A DNA stretch of 22,792 nucleotides, taken from positions 11,456 to 34,247 of the forward strand of contig JAHBMJ010001175.1 of NCBI GenBank assembly GCA_018398765.1. Direction: 5' to 3'. The DNA comes from Chromera velia (taxonomy: Eukaryota > Sar > Chromeraceae). This document shows, piece after piece, positions 18,866 to 22,792 of the stretch. Position 1 is the first letter of the stretch, and each line of letters begins with the position of its first letter. Made by a program: the position numbers and the translations under genes. The notes beneath the pieces are model-generated. The model was not told the DNA's origin and made no database searches. It was given only the letters and a program-made list of their open reading frames with translations.

Positions 18866-19570
18866 TGCTTCTATGAGTATGTTATCTTACACTACGTATA
18901 ACTTTAAGGTGACGAAGAATAACGAAGAAAAACGATATGCATACAAGGTATAACTAAACATGTCTTCCAAAAAAATTGACATAACAAAACGTGATATTAC
19001 GTGATATAACGTGCCACTTAATGCCACTGGCAATCAGTGTAAGTAAGTGTAAGACATAGTCTGACATCATTTTTTAAAAATCAGTATATCTAAGAGTATT
19101 AAAAAGTATTGCTTCTCTAAAAACATACCTACTATTAAATGAGTGCGTTATATCAGGTTTTCATACAAAGAACGGTTATTGAGCGGTACTTAGCTAGAAA
19201 TTATGTGCAACAAGAATTTTTAATTATCTAAATTTTTATGTGAATTCTCGATACTTCACAGGGTTTAACATTTCTAGTCAGGTTTACCTAAACTGCCCTT
19301 TGGGCAGATATAAACTTCATTTTCATTTTTTATTCATAAACGAACCTACAGCTACCTACAGCACATTATATTTTCTATGATTACTTCATTGATTAGAGAG
19401 CCTATTATAACTAACTTAGATCCAACTAGTTTTTAAAAGAATTGACATACATTAGATAAAGAAAAACATACAGAGAAAAACACTATAAAAGTACTATGTA
19501 ACTCAGTATGTTATTCGATATTACGCAATCAACTTTGTAGCATCACAAACTATAAAGCGAATAAAATTGA
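18866..19570. other. AT-rich island, no gene seen
   Basis: About 700 bp of strongly AT-rich DNA with short local repeats (ACGTGATAT words near 18990-19005, CTACAGCTACCTACAGC near 19345) and a small hairpin CTGCCC-TTT-GGGCAG at 19293-19307. No open frame of note on either strand. Composition contrasts sharply with both neighbours, as expected of an old insertion, but no termini or coding remnants identify it. Confidence 0.45.
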
Positions 19571-19587
19571 CGAATACAGACGCTCGT

Positions 19588-19943
19588 ATGGACGATGTCT
19601 GTAGAACCGGCTCGATCGGCCTGCCATTCGCCGCGCTGGCATTCGGTGAATTTTCATTCAATGGCCTTTATAGCTCTTCACCTTCTTTGGTAAGAATCTT
19701 CATCGAACAAATTTACCTACTGAACAGCCCCCTCTTTCTCTCTCTCTCTCTCTCTAGATGTGTCTCTCCCAATGGAACCTCCCATTTCCTCCAGATACTT
19801 TGCTAAGTTTGCTTCATTTCGCGGAACCAAAGAAAGCGTGCAGGGGGATTGAAGAGGGGAACGGGGACCGAAAAACGGATGTGAACACGGAGAGACAGAT
19901 ACAACGTACGCCCAGGGAACCAATTTGTCGATCCACGCAGTAG
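19588..19943 (+). CDS. Weak candidate small two-exon gene
   Basis: An ATG at 19588 opens 34 codons ending at a good donor, TTTG|GTAAGAATC (intron from 19690). A (CT)n tract ends in TCTCTAG at 19757, and an open frame continues from 19758 to a TAG at 19941-19943, giving 95 residues in phase 0. The 68-nt intron is much shorter than the 208-432 nt found in the firm genes here. The translated sequence has no recognised motif. It could instead be chance, or antisense to the 3' flank of the gene at 20729. Confidence 0.15.
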
Positions 19944-20728
19944 ACAAGGGCGAGAGGGAGATAGAACTTCTTCAGTGAATGCTGATAGCAAAAGGCCGGA
20001 AGAGAGGTGATGCTTCCTACACACTCAACTGGAATTCATGCATGGCCACTGCAGCAGTGAATTTGCTTGGATAAACGAGGGGATTCAAACCTGCTTGCGT
20101 GACGCCACAAGTCACAATGGATCCCCCTCCCTCGTCTCTGTGAATGCCTCAAACCGCCCCGCGATGGCCTTGGCAGCCTGTGGAAATGCGCGAGGGTGTG
20201 CGCCTTCACGCGTGCCCATTGCGAGAAGAATTCGCCTCTCCCACCCACCTTCCCGTTTTCTTTCTTTCAGTTCTCTGTCACTGTCTGTTCAGTGAATGCA
20301 GGGGAGGGACAAAAAGACGAGAGAAATTTTTCTGATCCTCGCTCAAGTTGCAGTGTTAACGAAGACTGGAGGAAGGAATAGACAAATGAGACTGGCGTAC
20401 AAAAACAGACAGACAGAGAAATGGATCGAAAGCGAAATTCATAGTCTCCCTACCTTGTCTGATTGAATGAAAACCTTCATGTCGGTGTATACACAAAGAA
20501 AGGGATTCGAAGGCAGAAAGAAAGAAGCCTTCGAGTATATGAATTGGTGGAACGAACGGAAGAATCGGAAAGTCTGCGAATGAGCAAGCAGCACTCCCTT
20601 CATTCGGCCTCGATGGTTCGTTCCTTCTTCTCCCTACCATGCAGCTAAAATTTCCCCTGCCCCTTTCCTTTTGCCCATGCACAGTCTCTCGGTCAATCAT
20701 CTGTTCACTCGACCAGAAGGGAATTCCC
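19944..20728. other. 3' flank of the low-complexity RNA-binding-type gene, no gene seen
   Basis: Mixed-composition DNA beyond the stop codon of the minus-strand gene, probably including its 3' UTR. Overlapping short frames on both strands show no motif. No canonical AATAAA on the minus strand could be placed with confidence. Confidence 0.4.
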
Positions 20729-22792
20729 TCAGTAAGGCGTCGAGCGGAATCCCTGCGTGGAAGAGAACCCGCCCGCTCCTGTGTTCCTTGCAGCTGCAAA
20801 AACGACACACACACACACACACACACATGCACATGTACTCAGAAAAAAGAATGGCCCTGCTGGAAAGAAAAGGCGGCGGTTCTGTTCCCATCGACTCTTT
20901 TGACTCTCTCACGAGCACAAAGGCTGCTCAACTGAAGTTCTCTCTCACGGCAGAAACACTGCGCAGGAGGGAAACGAAAGGCGTGTGGAAAAGACACTTC
21001 CAAGGGACAAAAACCGACGGGCAGACAGACCTCCGTACCCTCCCGTAGCATCCCCGGCAGAAGCTGCTTGAGGAGGAGGCTGGGAACTGAACCCCCCGCT
21101 TGAAGATCCCCCTGCTTGCCCCTGCTGCTGGGTGGGTGCAGAAGAGAACCCCCCCCCGTAGGCCCCATACCCAGTCGCCTGCTGTTGCTGAGATGAGCCC
21201 GCTGCACAACCATACCCCGCGTACGTTCCTGAGTACCCTGGGTAGCTGCCTGCGTAGGAGGCGCCCCCTCCAGACTGCTGGGAGTACGCTGCAGGCATGT
21301 GTGCAGAGAGGCAGAAAATACTATCAAAAGAGAGCTCGGGGAAAAGAAGAAAAGACATGGACAGGCTGCGTGACTTCTCTTTGCTGTACAGGAAGTTGAA
21401 GCGTGACAGAGGCAAAAGAAGTTGACACTCGTATGGATGTCTACACCATGCAGACGGAGTACAACCAAACCGATCCGCCCATGCAGCATCAGAATAAGTA
21501 CGGATGACCGATGAGTTACTGAGCTCACACTTGGCTGGCTGAACTGTTTGCCCTCCTTGTCTACGTCCGGCTTTCTGCCTGCCTGCTTGCCAAAAAGGAC
21601 GAAGGCGTGAAGGGATGGACTGACCGCCTGAGTTGGCAGGAGCCGTCTGCGCACCGGCAGGCGTGGGGGCAGCGGAGCTCTGCCCGTACCCTGCTTGAGA
21701 GTACGAATAGGGGCCAGGCGTCATTGAAGCAGCTGCCGGATCGGGGGACCCGGAGGCGGCAGCGGGAGGAGCGGTCTTGGGTGCTTGTTGCTGACCGTAG
21801 CTGCCGTAACTTCCGTACCCTTGTGTGGAGGGCGTGCTGGTGCCATAGCCTTGGCTGTAGGCCTGCTGCTGCTGTGGCTGAGCTGAGGTGGAGTATCCCT
21901 GTGCAGGCTGGCCCTGCTGCTGCTGGGCGGAGGGCGTCGAGGTCGCCCCCGCCTGGCTCCCTCCTGCAGCCGTGCTGCCGTAGCCTGCATAGCTCCCACC
22001 GTAGCCCTGGGACGAGTAACCCCCGTACGCCGCCTGCTGTTGCTGCTGCTGCTGTCCGTATCCACCCGCTCCGTAGCTGCTGTACCCTCCTGTCGTTCCA
22101 GTAGCTGCTGCTGCCTGGTTGGACGATCCTTGCTGAGGCTGCTGCTGTTGAGGCTGCTGCTGCTGCTGCTGCTGTGCAGGCTGGGAGGAAGTTCCTGTGC
22201 CGTAGCCCTGAGATGCGGGCTGGTTCTGGCTTTGGCCTGCACGAGTCGTGGGGTCGTGTACGGTCGTGTACACTCATACACATATACACATGTACGCACA
22301 TAGATTCTTCAGTTGCACAGTCCACTGAGGAGTCGTAGTGTCTTGCCGTATTTAGACTGCCGTTTCTCCTCTGATCGCTGCTTGAGAGAGTGCCAAATCA
22401 GAGTGAGTCAGAGACCGGAGGGAGAAAAGGCTTGCCTTTGAGAAGACAAAAAAGGAAGGGGTGGGCAACAGTCAAGAAACAGAGCAAGTAAAAAAAAAGA
22501 GCAAGGAAGGAAAGGGAGGGCTACGGCTTCCGTTCAGCCCCTTCTTATTTGCGCTCTCACTGACCACTTCCGTAGCTCCCGTATCCGCCGTAGCTACCAC
22601 CACCGTACCCCCCAGCTGCCCCCCCGTACCCGCCACCAGCGCCACCGTAGCCCCCGTACCCCCCATATCCCCCCCCATACCCCCCACTCCCGTATCCTCC
22701 CCCACCATACCCGCCGCCACCGTACCCACCGTAGGGCCCTCCCCCGTAACCACCGCCGCCACCCCCATACCCTCCATACCCACCACCCCCCC
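20729..22792 (-). CDS. FUS/EWS/hnRNP-like protein, Gly-Tyr-rich and prion-like C-terminal part (5' end outside window)
   Basis: Exons on minus: >22792-22565, 22236-21625, 21288-21031, 20793-20729 (stop TGA 20731-20729). All three introns (328, 336 and 237 nt) are phase 1 with GTCAGT, GTCAGT and GTCTGT donors and GCAG acceptors, the last after a (TG)n and T-rich tract. Exon joins keep reading naturally: GSYGSG|QSQNQ, PANSG|AYSQQ, GGYG|AARNTGAGGFSS. The first visible exon encodes about 75 residues of GGYGG repeats. The second (204 codons) has a poly-Gln block and SYGQ-type repeats such as GYGQQQQQQQAAYGGYSSQG. The third continues with SYAGSYPGYSGTYAGYG and GGFSS motifs. This composition is that of FET proteins and glycine-rich hnRNPs, which bind RNA and form condensates. 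No RRM is in the window; it should lie upstream. Identity below family level is not claimed. Confidence 0.75.
20801..20828. repeat. (CA)n microsatellite in the last intron of the minus-strand gene
   Basis: Read on the coding (minus) strand this is a (TG)n tract ending about 10 bases before the CGTTTTTGCAG acceptor. UG repeats next to acceptors can influence splicing in other eukaryotes. Confidence 0.85.

Noticed and set aside
20945-22273. Single 442-codon minus-strand frame as one exon
   Set aside because: It reads through intron-like sequence at 21289-21624 flanked by a good donor and acceptor, and its tail after 21031 loses the Gly/Tyr/Gln composition. The four-exon phase-1 model fits better.
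22557-22792. Gly-Tyr exon as the end of a separate gene (TGA at 22559-22557)
   Set aside because: A GTCAGT donor lies just before the stop and joins in phase to the Gln-rich exon, giving a continuous low-complexity protein.

Overview
The window is nuclear DNA from a eukaryote. Protein-coding exons are split by GT-AG introns of about 100-430 nt, several gene-free stretches are rich in microsatellites, there is a decayed LINE-type reverse transcriptase, and there is an 8-N assembly gap at 10133-10140. A bacterial-type ornithine carbamoyltransferase (OTC) with an N-terminal secretory-like leader, together with this genome style, fits a photosynthetic alveolate or a related complex-plastid protist. 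A chromerid such as Chromera velia is my best guess. This is inference, not proof.

Layout. 1-875 (minus): a SWEET-family sugar transporter, intronless here, whose 3' end lies outside the window. 876-2289: a shared divergent intergenic region with a GC-rich, nearly concentric palindrome. 2290-3351 (plus): an intronless multi-pass membrane protein resembling the TspO/tryptophan-rich sensory protein family. 3352-8864: a repeat-rich stretch with a TTTC microsatellite (3961-4124), unassigned sequence, a 33-bp hairpin minisatellite (5655-5852), a LINE RT pseudogene (6829-7680, minus), perfect palindromes at 7780-7804 and 8399-8421, and copies of a short dispersed repeat. 8865-12758 (plus): a nine-exon OTC gene with all active-site motifs intact. 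12759-16620: non-coding, with microsatellites, AT-rich DNA and a strong hairpin just before the next gene. 16621-18276 (plus): a two-exon gene of unknown function with a possible PH-like N-terminal domain and a charged helical C-terminus; its last exon is uncertain. 18277-20728: mostly an AT-rich island, with one weak candidate small gene. 20729-22792 (minus): the 3' part of an RNA-binding-type, prion-like low-complexity protein (GGYGG then SYGQ/poly-Q, FUS/EWS/hnRNP-like), spliced in four exons with every intron in phase 1.

The genes do not form one pathway. The SWEET and TspO-like genes are divergent and both encode membrane proteins, so a shared promoter region is possible. The oddest observation is an exact 27-bp match between OTC intron 2 (five bases before the acceptor AG) and the LINE pseudogene, where it occupies, in frame and without length change, the place where the catalytic (Y/F)xDD box should be.
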